This document shows, piece by piece, positions 19,615 through 28,408 of a stretch of DNA of 64,000 bases. How positions within the stretch are numbered: the stretch's first letter is position 1; each line of letters starts with the position of its first letter. The stretch is from Enterobacter bugandensis. GTDB lineage: Bacteria; Pseudomonadota; Gammaproteobacteria; Enterobacterales; Enterobacteriaceae. Below the pieces are notes generated by a model. That model had not been told where the DNA came from, ran no database searches, and saw nothing but the letters and a program-made list of their open reading frames with translations. The position numbers and the translations under genes were made by a program. The stretch lies in NCBI RefSeq assembly GCF_900324475.1, contig NZ_LT992502.1:1240001-1304000 (forward strand). The letters run 5' to 3'.

Positions 19615-20001
19615 ATGAGTCATGCGATAGAGTTTATCGAAACATCACTCTTTACCCGACAGATTAAAAGCATTGCTACGGATGATGAATTAAAGGATCT
19701 GCAAAAGGAACTTATTGCGTGGCCTGATAAAGGTGACCTGATCCAGCAGACGGGTGGTTTACGTAAAATAAGGATGGCGGCAGCCTCAAAGGGAAAGAGA
19801 GGGGGTATCAGAGTGATTTACTTTCTGGCCACGGAGGAGGTGATCTATTTCATTATGGCCTATCCAAAATGCATAAAGGACAGCCTGACAGAGGCAGAGA
19901 AAGCAGAACTTAAAAAGCTGACTTCCATTCTGAAAAATACTGCTTCCAGTGCCGTAAATGAGAGGTGTACTATGTACCCTAATCAGGCAGGTGGAGGCTA
20001 A
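19615..20001 (+). CDS. HigB/RelE-type toxin of type II toxin-antitoxin system
   Basis: 128-residue RelE-superfamily protein, probably a ribosome-dependent mRNA endonuclease. Core features are QQTGGLRKIRMAAASKGKRG, then GIRVIYFLATEEVIYFIMAY, the HigB2-like beta-sheet with basic residues, and a C-terminal helix TEAEKAELKKLTSILKN. About 20 extra residues follow (ending NQAGGG) beyond the usual ~108. GGAAGGA upstream supports ATG 19615. An in-frame ATG at 19552 with its own GGAAGAG would add 21 residues. It is followed after 2 bp by an HTH antitoxin (toxin-first order) and preceded by a LexA box. Confidence 0.85.
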   Translation: MSHAIEFIETSLFTRQIKSIATDDELKDLQKELIAWPDKGDLIQQTGGLRKIRMAAASKGKRGGIRVIYFLATEEVIYFIMAYPKCIKDSLTEAEKAELKKLTSILKNTASSAVNERCTMYPNQAGGG

Positions 20002-20003
20002 TA

Positions 20004-20288
20004 ATGAGTATTTTTAATGAATTAAAATCTTCGCTTGAAGAGGCCGTTGAGATCCATAACGGAAGAAAAGCCGCTTCCCGAGTAACCCGCTATGAAGTTG
20101 CTGATGTGCGTGCCATCAGAGAGCAGCTCAATATCACGCAAAGCGAAATGGCGAAGGCGCTTGGCACGAGCGTCGATACGATAAAGAGCTGGGAGTCCAA
20201 ACGCCGCAATCCAACCGGGCTGGCGGCGAAGGTACTTAATGTGATTCGGGAGAATCCTGCATTTTACAAGGCACTTGCCGGGCTGTGA
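20004..20288 (+). CDS. XRE-family antitoxin (HigA/NadS-like)
   Basis: 94-residue helix-turn-helix protein: VRAIREQLNITQSEMAKALG followed by TSVDTIKSWESKRRNPTGLA. This matches the NadS/HigA2-type antitoxins that pair with toxin-first RelE modules. ATG 20004 has GGAGG six bases upstream inside the toxin gene's last codons. It probably neutralises the toxin and autoregulates the operon. Confidence 0.88.
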   Translation: MSIFNELKSSLEEAVEIHNGRKAASRVTRYEVADVRAIREQLNITQSEMAKALGTSVDTIKSWESKRRNPTGLAAKVLNVIRENPAFYKALAGL

Positions 20289-20298
20289 GTCGCCCTTA

Positions 20299-20376
20299 TG
20301 CCGGGTGGCGCTGCGCTTACCCGGCCTTCAAAACTGCTTTTCCGTAGGCCTGATAAGCGAAGCGTCGTCAGGCCCA
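20299..20376. repeat. BIME: two REP units
   Basis: One REP (TGCCGGGTGGCGCTGCGC...CCCGGCCT, 20299-20327) and a second, diverged unit (GTAGGCCTGATAAGCGAAGC...AGGCCCA, about 20344-20376), placed between the antitoxin gene and the sitA promoter. Confidence 0.75.
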
Positions 20377-20396
20377 CCCTTCATTGACACAACTTT

Positions 20397-20438
20397 AATG
20401 ATAACTATTTTCATTTAAATATAGCCTGTGCTATACCT
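20397..20438 (+). promoter_or_regulatory. Fur-like and MntR-like sites upstream of sitA
   Basis: AATGATAACTATTTTCATT (20397-20415) resembles a Fur box. Immediately after, ATAGCCTGTGCTAT (20421-20434) with AT flanks resembles the enterobacterial MntR box (ATAGC-N4-GCTAT). Dual Fur/MntR control is known for Salmonella sitABCD. Confidence 0.65.
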
Positions 20439-20491
20439 TATAGCACGGGCTAATTTTGCTTTGAATTTCACCACCTCAGGAGACTTCTGCG

Positions 20492-21403
20492 ATGCACCCA
20501 CTGCAAGGATTAAAGCGTCTGTTGCTCGGCGCGCTGCTCACGGCTACGACCAGCACGGGCGCGCTGGCGGCTGAAAAGTTCCAGGTCATCACCACCTTTA
20601 CCGTCATCGCGGATATGGCGAAAAACGTGGCGGGGGATGCCGCAGAAGTCACCTCCATCACCAAACCGGGCGCTGAAATCCACGAGTACCAGCCGACGCC
20701 GGGCGATATCAAGCGCGCGCAAAAGGCGCAGCTGATCCTTGCGAACGGCATGAACCTGGAGCTGTGGTTCCAGCGTTTTTATCAGCACCTGAACGGCGTG
20801 CCGGAGGTGATTGTCACCCAGGGCATCACCCCGATGGGCATCAGCGAGGGGCCGTACGACGGCAAGCCTAACCCGCACGCGTGGATGTCGCCGGACAACG
20901 CGCTGATTTACGTTGATAACATCCGCGACGCGCTGGTGAAGTACGACCCGGCCAACGCGCAGGTCTACCAACGCAACGCTGAGGCCTACAAGCAGAAGAT
21001 CGTCGCGACCCTCGAACCGCTGCGCAAGCAGGTGGCGGAGATCCCGGAAGACAAACGCTGGATGGTGACCAGCGAGGGCGCCTTCTCCTATCTTGCGCGG
21101 GATCTGGGCATGAAGGAACTTTACCTGTGGCCGATCAACGCCGATCGGCAGGGGACGCCGCAGCAGGTGCGCAAGGTGATCGATCTGGTGAAGAAACACC
21201 GCATCCCGGCGGTATTCAGCGAAAGCACGGTCTCCGATAAGCCGGCGCGTCAGGTGGCGCGGGAAACCGGCGCCCACTACGGCGGCGTGCTGTACGTTGA
21301 CTCCCTGAGCGCGGAAAACGGCCCGGTGCCGACCTATATCGACCTGCTGAACGTCACCACCCGCACGCTGGTGCAGGGCATTCGCGACGGCATGAAGGAG
21401 TGA
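20492..21403 (+). CDS. sitA: Mn2+/Fe2+ ABC importer, periplasmic binding protein
   Basis: 303-residue cluster-9 metal-binding protein with a signal peptide (about 1-26, ending GALAA). Expected metal ligands are visible: His in AEIHEYQP, His in PNPHAWMSP, Glu in FSESTVSD and Asp in [15 protein letters not shown] nine bases before ATG 20492 supports the start. It delivers Mn(II)/Fe(II) to SitBCD. First gene of sitABCD behind Fur/MntR-like sites. Confidence 0.95.
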   Translation: MHPLQGLKRLLLGALLTATTSTGALAAEKFQVITTFTVIADMAKNVAGDAAEVTSITKPGAEIHEYQPTPGDIKRAQKAQLILANGMNLELWFQRFYQHLNGVPEVIVTQGITPMGISEGPYDGKPNPHAWMSPDNALIYVDNIRDALVKYDPANAQVYQRNAEAYKQKIVATLEPLRKQVAEIPEDKRWMVTSEGAFSYLARDLGMKELYLWPINADRQGTPQQVRKVIDLVKKHRIPAVFSESTVSDKPARQVARETGAHYGGVLYVDSLSAENGPVPTYIDLLNVTTRTLVQGIRDGMKE

Positions 21404-21405
21404 CC

Positions 21406-22212
21406 ATGCAGAAGGGGATTGTCGTCACGGACGTGACCGTGACCTACCGCAACGGCCACACGGCGCTGCGCAATGCGTCGTTCAGCGTGCCCGGCGGATC
21501 GATTGCCGCGCTGGTGGGGGTGAACGGCTCCGGCAAGTCCACGCTGTTTAAGGCGGTGATGGGCTTTGTGCGGGCGGCGAGCGGCACTATCACCCTCCAT
21601 GGGCTGCCGCCTCACCGGGCGCTGCGCCAGAACCTGGTCGCCTACGTGCCGCAGTCGGAAGAGGTCGACTGGTCGTTTCCGGTGCTGGTCGAGGACGTGG
21701 TGATGATGGGGCGCTACGGGCATATGGGGTTTCTGCGGCGGCCTAAAGCGCAGGATCGGCAGATCGTGACCGACGCCCTGAAGCGCGTGGATATGCTCGA
21801 GCTGCGCCATCGACAGATTGGCGAGCTCTCCGGCGGGCAAAAGAAGCGCGTCTTCCTGGCGCGGGCGATTGCCCAGCAGGGCGAGGTGATCCTGCTTGAC
21901 GAGCCGTTTACCGGCGTGGACGTTAAAACCGAAGCCAGAATCATCAGCCTGCTGCGCGAGTTGCGCGACGAGGGCAAAACCATGCTGGTCTCGACCCACA
22001 ATTTAGGCTCGGTCACGGAGTTTTGCGATTACACGGTGATGGTCAAAGGCACCGTGCTGGCGAGCGGCCCGACGGAAACCACCTTCACCGCCGAAAACCT
22101 TGAGCGCGCCTTCAGCGGCGTGCTGCGCCACGTGGTGCTCAGCGGTTCTGAAGACCGCATTATCACCGACGACGAGCGGCCCTTCGTGACGCACCGGCAG
22201 GAGGCAAAATGA
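21406..22212 (+). CDS. sitB: Mn2+/Fe2+ ABC importer, ATPase
   Basis: 268-residue ABC ATPase. Walker A is GVNGSGKST, signature LSGGQKKR, Walker [10 protein letters not shown]-loop STHN. The region [20 protein letters not shown] is typical of metal-importer ATPases. ATG 21406 has AAGGAG five bases upstream inside the sitA end; the in-frame GTG at 21400 overlaps that ribosome site and is rejected. It overlaps sitC by 4 bp. Confidence 0.94.
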   Translation: MQKGIVVTDVTVTYRNGHTALRNASFSVPGGSIAALVGVNGSGKSTLFKAVMGFVRAASGTITLHGLPPHRALRQNLVAYVPQSEEVDWSFPVLVEDVVMMGRYGHMGFLRRPKAQDRQIVTDALKRVDMLELRHRQIGELSGGQKKRVFLARAIAQQGEVILLDEPFTGVDVKTEARIISLLRELRDEGKTMLVSTHNLGSVTEFCDYTVMVKGTVLASGPTETTFTAENLERAFSGVLRHVVLSGSEDRIITDDERPFVTHRQEAK

Positions 22213-23057
22213 ACGCGCTTCTCGAACCCTTCAGCTATGAGTACATGCTTAACGCGATGTGGGTCTCGGCGATGGTGGGTGGGCTGTGCGCGTTTCTCTC
22301 CTGCTACCTGATGCTCAAAGGCTGGTCGCTGATCGGCGATGCGCTCTCGCATTCCATCGTGCCGGGCGTGGCGGGGGCTTACATGCTCGGGCTGCCGTTC
22401 TCTCTGGGGGCGTTTTTATCGGGCGGGCTGGCGGCGGGCAGCATGCTGTTTCTCAACCAGCGCAGCCGCCTGAAGGAGGACGCCATTATCGGGCTGATCT
22501 TCTCCTCTTTTTTCGGGCTGGGGCTGTTTATGGTCTCGCTCAACCCAACCTCGGTGAATATTCAGACCATCGTGCTCGGCAATATTCTGGCTATCGCTCC
22601 GGAGGATATCGTCCAGTTGGCGATTATCGGCGTGGTGTCGATGGTTATCCTGCTGTTCAAATGGAAAGATCTGATGGTGACCTTTTTTGATGAGAACCAC
22701 GCCCGCGCCATCGGCCTGCGCCCTGAGCGCCTGAAGATCCTGTTCTTCACGCTGCTGGCGGTCTCTACCGTGGCAGCGCTGCAAACCGTCGGCGCGTTTC
22801 TGGTGATTTGCCTGGTGGTTACGCCCGGCGCAACCGCGTGGCTGCTCACCGACCGCTTCCCGCGTCTGCTGATGATTGCCGTCGCCATTGGCAGCCTCAC
22901 CAGCTTCCTCGGCGCGTGGGCCAGCTATTATCTGGACGGCGCCACCGGCGGTATTATTGTGGTCGCCCAGACGCTGCTGTTCCTGCTGGCGTTCGTCTTT
23001 GCGCCGAAGCACGGGCTGCTCGCCAGCCGCCGCCGCGCGAAGGAGGCACACCCATGA
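22209..23057 (+). CDS. sitC: Mn2+/Fe2+ ABC importer, permease
   Basis: 282-residue ABC-3 family inner-membrane permease with about eight hydrophobic segments. The conserved [20 protein letters not shown] near the N-terminus and [20 protein letters not shown] in the cytoplasmic coupling loop identify the family. Its ATG overlaps the sitB stop and its TGA overlaps the sitD ATG, so all sit genes are translationally coupled. Confidence 0.94.
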   Translation: MNALLEPFSYEYMLNAMWVSAMVGGLCAFLSCYLMLKGWSLIGDALSHSIVPGVAGAYMLGLPFSLGAFLSGGLAAGSMLFLNQRSRLKEDAIIGLIFSSFFGLGLFMVSLNPTSVNIQTIVLGNILAIAPEDIVQLAIIGVVSMVILLFKWKDLMVTFFDENHARAIGLRPERLKILFFTLLAVSTVAALQTVGAFLVICLVVTPGATAWLLTDRFPRLLMIAVAIGSLTSFLGAWASYYLDGATGGIIVVAQTLLFLLAFVFAPKHGLLASRRRAKEAHP

Positions 23058-23893
23058 TGGCGCTGCTCCTTGAACCCTTCCAGTTTGCGTTCATGAACAA
23101 CGCACTGCTGATTTCACTTCTGGTAGCCGTGCCCTGCGCGCTGCTGTCGGTTTTTCTGGTGCTCAAAGGCTGGGCGCTGATGGGCGACGCCATGAGCCAC
23201 GCGGTGTTTCCCGGCGTGGTGCTGGCGTGGGTGATGGGCCTGCCGCTGGCGCTGGGCGCGTTCGTTGCCGGTCTGTTTTGCGCGGTTGCCACCGGCTACC
23301 TCAAGGACAATAGCCGCATCAAGCAGGATACGGTGATGGGGATCGTCTTTTCCGGGATGTTCGGCGCGGGGCTGATCCTCTATATCGCCGTCAAACCTGA
23401 GGTGCATCTCGACCACATTCTGTTCGGCGATATGCTGGGCATTAACGGGATGGACATTCTGCAAAGCGGCATCGTGGCGGGGCTGATTGCGCTGGTGATT
23501 GGCCTGAAATGGCGCGATTTCCTGCTGTTCTGCTTTGACTATCAGCAGGCGCAGGCGAGCGGCCTGCGCGCCCGCTGGCTGCACTATGGCTTACTGTGCA
23601 TGGTGTCGCTGACCATCGTGGCGACGCTGAAGGCGGTGGGGATTATTCTGTCGATTTCGCTGCTGATTGCGCCCGGTGCGATTGCGGTGCTGATCGCCCG
23701 ACGCTTCCACATGGCGCTGCTGGTGGCGGTGGCGGTATCAATACTGGTGTCGGTCAGCGGCGTGTATGCCTCGTTTTATCTCGACAGTGCGCCCGCGCCG
23801 ACCATAGTGGTCCTGTTCGCGGTGGTGTTTATCTTGACGTTTGTGGTGACCAGCGTAAAGGCGCGTCGGCAGGAACGTGTGACAGCAGGGTGA
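23054..23893 (+). CDS. sitD: Mn2+/Fe2+ ABC importer, second permease
   Basis: 279-residue paralogue of SitC with the same LKGWALMGDAMSHAVFPGVV block and FDYQQAQASGLRARWLHYGL loop. Start ATG 23054 overlaps the sitC stop (ATGA); a second ATG follows directly. The last 65 bp overlap the 3' end of entD on the opposite strand, so the two genes are tail to tail with interlocked C-termini. Confidence 0.94.
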   Translation: MMALLLEPFQFAFMNNALLISLLVAVPCALLSVFLVLKGWALMGDAMSHAVFPGVVLAWVMGLPLALGAFVAGLFCAVATGYLKDNSRIKQDTVMGIVFSGMFGAGLILYIAVKPEVHLDHILFGDMLGINGMDILQSGIVAGLIALVIGLKWRDFLLFCFDYQQAQASGLRARWLHYGLLCMVSLTIVATLKAVGIILSISLLIAPGAIAVLIARRFHMALLVAVAVSILVSVSGVYASFYLDSAPAPTIVVLFAVVFILTFVVTSVKARRQERVTAG

Positions 23894-24518
23894 TCGCCTG
23901 CTCGCCGCGCAGTTGCCAGTGCAGGGTGAAGGCGGTGCCTTCGTTAAAGCCTGACAGTTGACGGGTCAATGCCAGCGTGAGCGTGTTATCGTCGAGCAGG
24001 GTGACGCGCGCGCTGTCAAACCCCATGTAAGCCTGCACCTGCGGAAAGAGGGCCTTAAACAGGCTCTCTTTGGCGCTGAAAACCAGCGTCAGGGCGAGGG
24101 CGAACGGGTAACCCGAGCGGGAAAGCACACGCTCTTCCTTGGCATCTATAATGCCATCTTTGATTTCCCTTGCTTCATTTTCGGCGAGGATCGCTTCACT
24201 ATCGATACCGATAAGCGCAGGGTATGGCGCGACGACAGCCATCGCCTCCGTGCCGCTGTGGGTGATGCTGCCGGAAATTCCGTCCGGCCAGAGCGGTTCC
24301 CCGCTGGGGCCGATGGCGGGAACGGTGTGGTCAGGTAAGGCGTGCGCGGCGGCGATGCGTCCCGCCAGATGGTCAGCCTTGCGTTTACGTCCGGCGTCAG
24401 CGAGCTGGGCGTAATGGGGGAGCCAGAGGAGATCGGCGTCGGTGAAGGTGGTGGGGTCGAAGGTGACGCGGTGGAGGGTGAGGCCGGCGAGAGAAAATGT
24501 GCTGTGGGCGGTGTGCAT
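23829..24518 (-). CDS. entD: Enterobactin synthase 4'-phosphopantetheinyl transferase
   Basis: 229-residue Sfp-type transferase that attaches phosphopantetheine to EntF and EntB. Motifs: GSITHSGTEAMAVV (ppt-1), IGIDSEAIL (Mg-binding Asp/Glu) and FSAKESLFKALFP (ppt-3, W/KEA-like). ATG 24518 (MHTAHSTFSLAGL) matches the family start with AGAGGG upstream. E. coli EntD is about 206-209 residues. Here about 15 extra C-terminal residues (VPADAPLRWSPQTSR) are encoded antisense to sitD. It is downstream of fepA on the same strand. Confidence 0.93.
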   Translation of the reverse strand: MHTAHSTFSLAGLTLHRVTFDPTTFTDADLLWLPHYAQLADAGRKRKADHLAGRIAAAHALPDHTVPAIGPSGEPLWPDGISGSITHSGTEAMAVVAPYPALIGIDSEAILAENEAREIKDGIIDAKEERVLSRSGYPFALALTLVFSAKESLFKALFPQVQAYMGFDSARVTLLDDNTLTLALTRQLSGFNEGTAFTLHWQLRGEQAITLLSHVPADAPLRWSPQTSR

Positions 24519-24549
24519 GGTTTTTCCCTCTGAATTGTGCGGACTGATG

Positions 24550-24584
24550 CCCTCACCCCAACCCTCTCCCACAGGGAGAGGGGG
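24550..24584. repeat. boxC-like inverted repeat, copy 3
   Basis: CCCTCACCCC flank, then CCCTCTCCC/GGGAGAGGG around ACA, in the 81-bp gap between fepA and entD. Confidence 0.8.
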
Positions 24585-24599
24585 AGGTCACTGCCTGTA

Positions 24600-26840
24600 T
24601 CAGAATCTTGTGTTTACGCTCATGTACCAGGTGCGACCCGGTTCATTATACGTATACGCACCCGCACCGTACATATACGCGCCGGTTGTCGCGTTCCCCG
24701 TGGTCTGGGCATTACCCGCGCGCCACTGGCGCTTGTCGAAGACGTTGTCCACGCCGCCGGTCAGGCTGACGTTTTTCGTCACGTCCCAGGTGGCGCTCAG
24801 GCCAACGATGCTGTACGGGCTGACCTCGTCTTTCTCAGACCCGGTCACCGGCTGGCCTTTATAGTTATACTTCTTCGGCTGCTGCTTGCCGTACCAGGTG
24901 AAGGTCGACTGCAATGACACATCCTGGTGCACCTGCCAGCTCAGGGTTGAGTTCAGCGTGTACTCCGGAATGATCGACAGACGGTCGCCGGTCTCCTTGT
25001 TCTTGCTCTGCAGCATATAGGTAATGTTGTTGGTCCAGTTGATGGTGTCGCTGACCGGCACGTTCAGGGAGCCTTCCAGACCTTCTACCACCGCCTTCGG
25101 CACGTTTTCCCACTGGTAGATATCGGTGGTGACTTTACCGGTGGAGGTCTGGCCAATCGGCGCGTAGCCCGCTTCAATCTTGTTGCGGTAGTCGTTGCGG
25201 AACCAGGTCACGCCCGCCAGCCAGCCGTCGCGTTTCCACTCCAGGCCAATCTCTTTGTTGATGCTGGTTTCCGCTTTCAGATCGTCGTTACCCATCATGT
25301 AGCAGCCCACGCCGTCGGAACTGGCGTAGCAGCCCTGGCCTTTACTGTACAACAGGTAGTTCGGGTTGGTCTGGTACAGGCTTGGCGCTTTGTAGGCACG
25401 CGCGATGCCCATCTTCAGGGTGAAGTCATCCCCCAGACCCTGCGACAGGTTCAGGGACGGGCTCCAGTTATTGCCCACGATGGTGTGGTGGTCGAAGCGC
25501 AGGGCAGGGGTCAGCATGGTGCTGTCGGTCAGCTCCATGTTGTTCTCAGCGAACAGGGAGAAGATCTCCGCTGACGTGTACGGGCTACGGTCTTCGCTCA
25601 TGCCCGGGATGGTGCCACCCTGCTGGGTTTGCGAGAAGGAGGTCGAATCCTTCATGCGCTGCTGGTTCCACTCGGTGCCGAGCGTCAGGTTCTGGTTCAC
25701 AATGAAATCAATCGGCAGGTTGATTTCGCTGTGCAGCATCACGTCGGCCAGGTCGGTATCGGTGAATTTATTGCTGTTGAACAGGCCTTCCGTACCGCCC
25801 GCCAGCCCTTCGCCCAGGCGGGAGTTGCGGGTGTGTTCGTACTGCGCCCAGTTGCTGGTGGTAATGCCGTTGTCCCAGCCGCCGTTCCAGGTCACGGCGA
25901 AGTTCTGGCGATAAATACGGTTCGTCTCTTTGCCGTAGTTCTTCTTCACCAGCGCGTTGTCGTTGTTGGTGTTTTGCGTGTCACCCGCATAGAGGTTGTT
26001 CTGGCGGCTGTAGCCCGCTTCAAACTCCAGCGACTGCATCGGCGCGAAGTCCCAGCGCACCACGCCGTTGATGTCTTTGTTCTCTACACCCTCGCGGCCC
26101 GCGGGCAGGGTGTTGGCGTAGGCTCCGGTACGCTCAGACTGGTGGCCCTGGTTGATGTCCCACGCGTCGGCCTGAGTCTTATCCAGGTTACCGAACATGC
26201 GGAAGCTGAAGTCGCCGCCCAGCGGGCCGCTCAGGCTGAAGTTGGTGCGCTTGGTAGAACCTTCGTCTTTATGCTCTGGCGCGTTCAGGTAGGTGTTCCA
26301 GGAGCCGTGCCACTGGTCGTCGAACTTTTTGGTGATGATATTCACCACGCCGCCCGCCGCGCCGTTGCCGTAGCGTGCGGCGGCCGGGCCGCGGATCACT
26401 TCGATGCGCTCGATCATCTCCGGCGGTACCCAGCCGGTATCGCCGCGGGTATCACGCTCGCCGCGCCAGCCCAGGCGGATGGAGTTGCGGCTGGTGACGG
26501 GCTTGCCGTCGATCAGGATCAGGGTGTTTTCCGGGCCCATGCCGCGAATGTCGATCTGACGGTTGTTCCCGCGCTGGCCGCTGGTGGAGTTCCCGGTCAG
26601 GTTAACGCCCGGCATGGTGCGGATGATTTCCGCCACGTCCCGCGCGGGCGGGTTTTTGCGGATCTCATCGGCGGTGATGGTCGACACGCCAGGCGCCTGC
26701 AAATTCTGCTCGGCGGCGGTGATCACCATCGTGTCTTCGTGCTGCGCAGAGGCGGCGTTGTCGTCTGCCATGGCAGGCAGCGCGACGCCATAAATCCCTA
26801 AATTGACCAGCAAGGCCAGAGAGTGAATCTTCTTATTCAT
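24600..26840 (-). CDS. fepA: Ferric enterobactin TonB-dependent outer-membrane receptor
   Basis: 746-residue receptor importing Fe-enterobactin across the outer membrane with TonB energy. Signal peptide about residues 1-24 (ending LPAMA). The TonB box is near DTMVITAAEQ (about 36-45). The plug domain runs to about 170, with RQIDIRGMGPENTLILIDGK, and is followed by a 22-strand barrel ending in the aromatic residue of SVNTRF. Divergent from fes with a Fur-like site between; entD follows downstream. Confidence 0.97.
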   Translation of the reverse strand: MNKKIHSLALLVNLGIYGVALPAMADDNAASAQHEDTMVITAAEQNLQAPGVSTITADEIRKNPPARDVAEIIRTMPGVNLTGNSTSGQRGNNRQIDIRGMGPENTLILIDGKPVTSRNSIRLGWRGERDTRGDTGWVPPEMIERIEVIRGPAAARYGNGAAGGVVNIITKKFDDQWHGSWNTYLNAPEHKDEGSTKRTNFSLSGPLGGDFSFRMFGNLDKTQADAWDINQGHQSERTGAYANTLPAGREGVENKDINGVVRWDFAPMQSLEFEAGYSRQNNLYAGDTQNTNNDNALVKKNYGKETNRIYRQNFAVTWNGGWDNGITTSNWAQYEHTRNSRLGEGLAGGTEGLFNSNKFTDTDLADVMLHSEINLPIDFIVNQNLTLGTEWNQQRMKDSTSFSQTQQGGTIPGMSEDRSPYTSAEIFSLFAENNMELTDSTMLTPALRFDHHTIVGNNWSPSLNLSQGLGDDFTLKMGIARAYKAPSLYQTNPNYLLYSKGQGCYASSDGVGCYMMGNDDLKAETSINKEIGLEWKRDGWLAGVTWFRNDYRNKIEAGYAPIGQTSTGKVTTDIYQWENVPKAVVEGLEGSLNVPVSDTINWTNNITYMLQSKNKETGDRLSIIPEYTLNSTLSWQVHQDVSLQSTFTWYGKQQPKKYNYKGQPVTGSEKDEVSPYSIVGLSATWDVTKNVSLTGGVDNVFDKRQWRAGNAQTTGNATTGAYMYGAGAYTYNEPGRTWYMSVNTRF

Positions 26841-26909
26841 TGTACGTCCCGCTTTTATGGTTATTTATGAACGCGCTTCCCACAGCGCGGGCAATACGCT
26901 ATTGCAAAT

Positions 26910-26937
26910 GCAAATAGTTATCAATAATATTATCAAT
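26910..26937. promoter_or_regulatory. Fur-like site in fepA/fes divergent promoter
   Basis: AT-rich stretch with two ATAGTTATCAAT/ATATTATCAAT-type hexamer arrays (overlapping NAT-A-AT repeats), in the position where E. coli has the bidirectional Fur-controlled fepA-fes promoter. Confidence 0.65.
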
Positions 26938-26985
26938 AAAATTTGCTCTGAAACAAAAAATATTGCTAAACATGGGGTTATAAGG

Positions 26986-28185
26986 GTGACGGCGTTAACA
27001 ACCGGAAGTGAAGCGTGGTGGCAGTCGAAAAACGGGCCGGAATGGCAACGTCATGAGGAAAACTATCGCGTCACATTCTGGTGGCGGGACCCGGCAGGAA
27101 CCCAGCAGACCTCAACGGTTAAACGCGTCTGGCTCTACGTTACCGGCATGACCGACCACCATCAGAATGCCCGCCCGCAATCGCTTGAACGCATTCCCGA
27201 TACCGACGTCTGGCAGTGGCAGGGGGAGTTCAGCCCCGAATGGCGCGGCAGCTACTGTTTTATCCCCTCCGATAACGAAAACGATTTTGCCGATGCAGTA
27301 TTTGAAGGCGAGCAGCCGGACCGCATGGCGCTGCGCGAAGGCTGGCGCAAGCTGCTGCCTCACGCGGTTTCAGACCCGCTGAATCCGCAGAGCTGGCGCG
27401 GCGGGCGCGGGCACGCCGTCTCGGCGCTGGAGATGCCGGAGGCGCCCGTACAGCCGGGCTGGAACCATCCCGATATGCCTTACAAAAAGCCCGTCTGCAT
27501 TACGTGGGACAGCGCGCGCCTGAAGAACCGTCGCCGCGTGTGGATTTTTACCACCGGGGATGAAAGCCCCGAGCGCCCGCTGGCGGTGCTGCTTGACGGG
27601 CAGTTCTGGGCCGAAAGTATGCCTGTCTGGCCCGCGCTGGCGTCGCTCACCGCCGAGCGCAACCTGCCGCCTGCGGTCTACGTCTTAATCGATGTTATTA
27701 ATATGGAGCACCGTAACCGCGAGCTACCGTGCAATCCCGACTTCTGGCTGGCGGTGCAGGAAGAACTTCTCCCCCTTGTCCAACAACGCGCGCCGTTTAG
27801 CGACCGCGCCGACCGTACGGTGGTCGCAGGGCAAAGCTTTGGCGGTCTCTCTTCCCTTTATGCCGCACTGCACTGGCCGCAGCGTTTTGGCTGCGTGCTT
27901 AGCCAGTCCGGCTCCTACTGGTGGCCGCACCGCGGCGGGCAGCAGGACGGGCTGTTAATCGAACAACTTAAAACCGGCGAAATATCCCCTCGCGGGCTAC
28001 GCATCCTTCTTGAAGCCGGGCGCAACGAGCCGCTTATCTTGCGCGCAAACCAGGCGATCCTCGCCGAACTACACACTCAGCAACCGGTTATCTGGCGTCA
28101 GGTTGACGGCGGACACGATGCGCTTTGCTGGCGCGGTGGGCTGACGCAGGGGCTGATGACCCTCTGGCAGCCGCTCATTCAATAA
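26986..28185 (+). CDS. fes: Enterochelin esterase
   Basis: 399-residue cytoplasmic esterase that cleaves the Fe-enterobactin trilactone to release iron. The N-terminal domain starts TALTTGSEAWWQSKNGPEWQ, and the alpha/beta-hydrolase domain follows. The Ser nucleophile is in VVAGQSFGGLSSL and the catalytic His in VDGGHDALCWRGG. GTG 26986 reproduces the E. coli start and length (400). The upstream in-frame ATG 26857 would translate through the Fur site and is rejected. ybdZ starts 10 bp later. Confidence 0.95.
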   Translation: MTALTTGSEAWWQSKNGPEWQRHEENYRVTFWWRDPAGTQQTSTVKRVWLYVTGMTDHHQNARPQSLERIPDTDVWQWQGEFSPEWRGSYCFIPSDNENDFADAVFEGEQPDRMALREGWRKLLPHAVSDPLNPQSWRGGRGHAVSALEMPEAPVQPGWNHPDMPYKKPVCITWDSARLKNRRRVWIFTTGDESPERPLAVLLDGQFWAESMPVWPALASLTAERNLPPAVYVLIDVINMEHRNRELPCNPDFWLAVQEELLPLVQQRAPFSDRADRTVVAGQSFGGLSSLYAALHWPQRFGCVLSQSGSYWWPHRGGQQDGLLIEQLKTGEISPRGLRILLEAGRNEPLILRANQAILAELHTQQPVIWRQVDGGHDALCWRGGLTQGLMTLWQPLIQ

Positions 28186-28195
28186 CGGAGTCTGT

Positions 28196-28408
28196 ATGGA
28201 ATTCAGCAATCCTTTCGATAATCCGCAGGGACAGTTCGCCATTTTGCAAAATGACCAGGGGCAGTACAGCCTGTGGCCGCAGCAGTGCGAATTGCCCGCG
28301 GGCTGGCGCGTGGTCTGCGAACCGCACTCTCAGGAGGCGTGCCAGCAGTGGCTGGCGCAACGCTGGCAGACGCTTAAGCCGTCCTCTTTTGCGGGGGAGC
28401 GCGCATGA
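28196..28408 (+). CDS. ybdZ: MbtH-like protein, EntF partner
   Basis: 70 residues with the MbtH signature NPFDNPQGQF, LPAGW and a C-terminal tryptophan pair in WLAQRWQTLKP. MbtH proteins bind the adenylation domain of NRPSs and improve folding and activity. It overlaps entF by 4 bp. Confidence 0.95.
   Translation: MEFSNPFDNPQGQFAILQNDQGQYSLWPQQCELPAGWRVVCEPHSQEACQQWLAQRWQTLKPSSFAGERA

Noticed and set aside
26857..26985. N-terminal extension of fes
   Set aside because: It would translate through the Fur-like promoter region; GTG 26986 reproduces the known Fes start.
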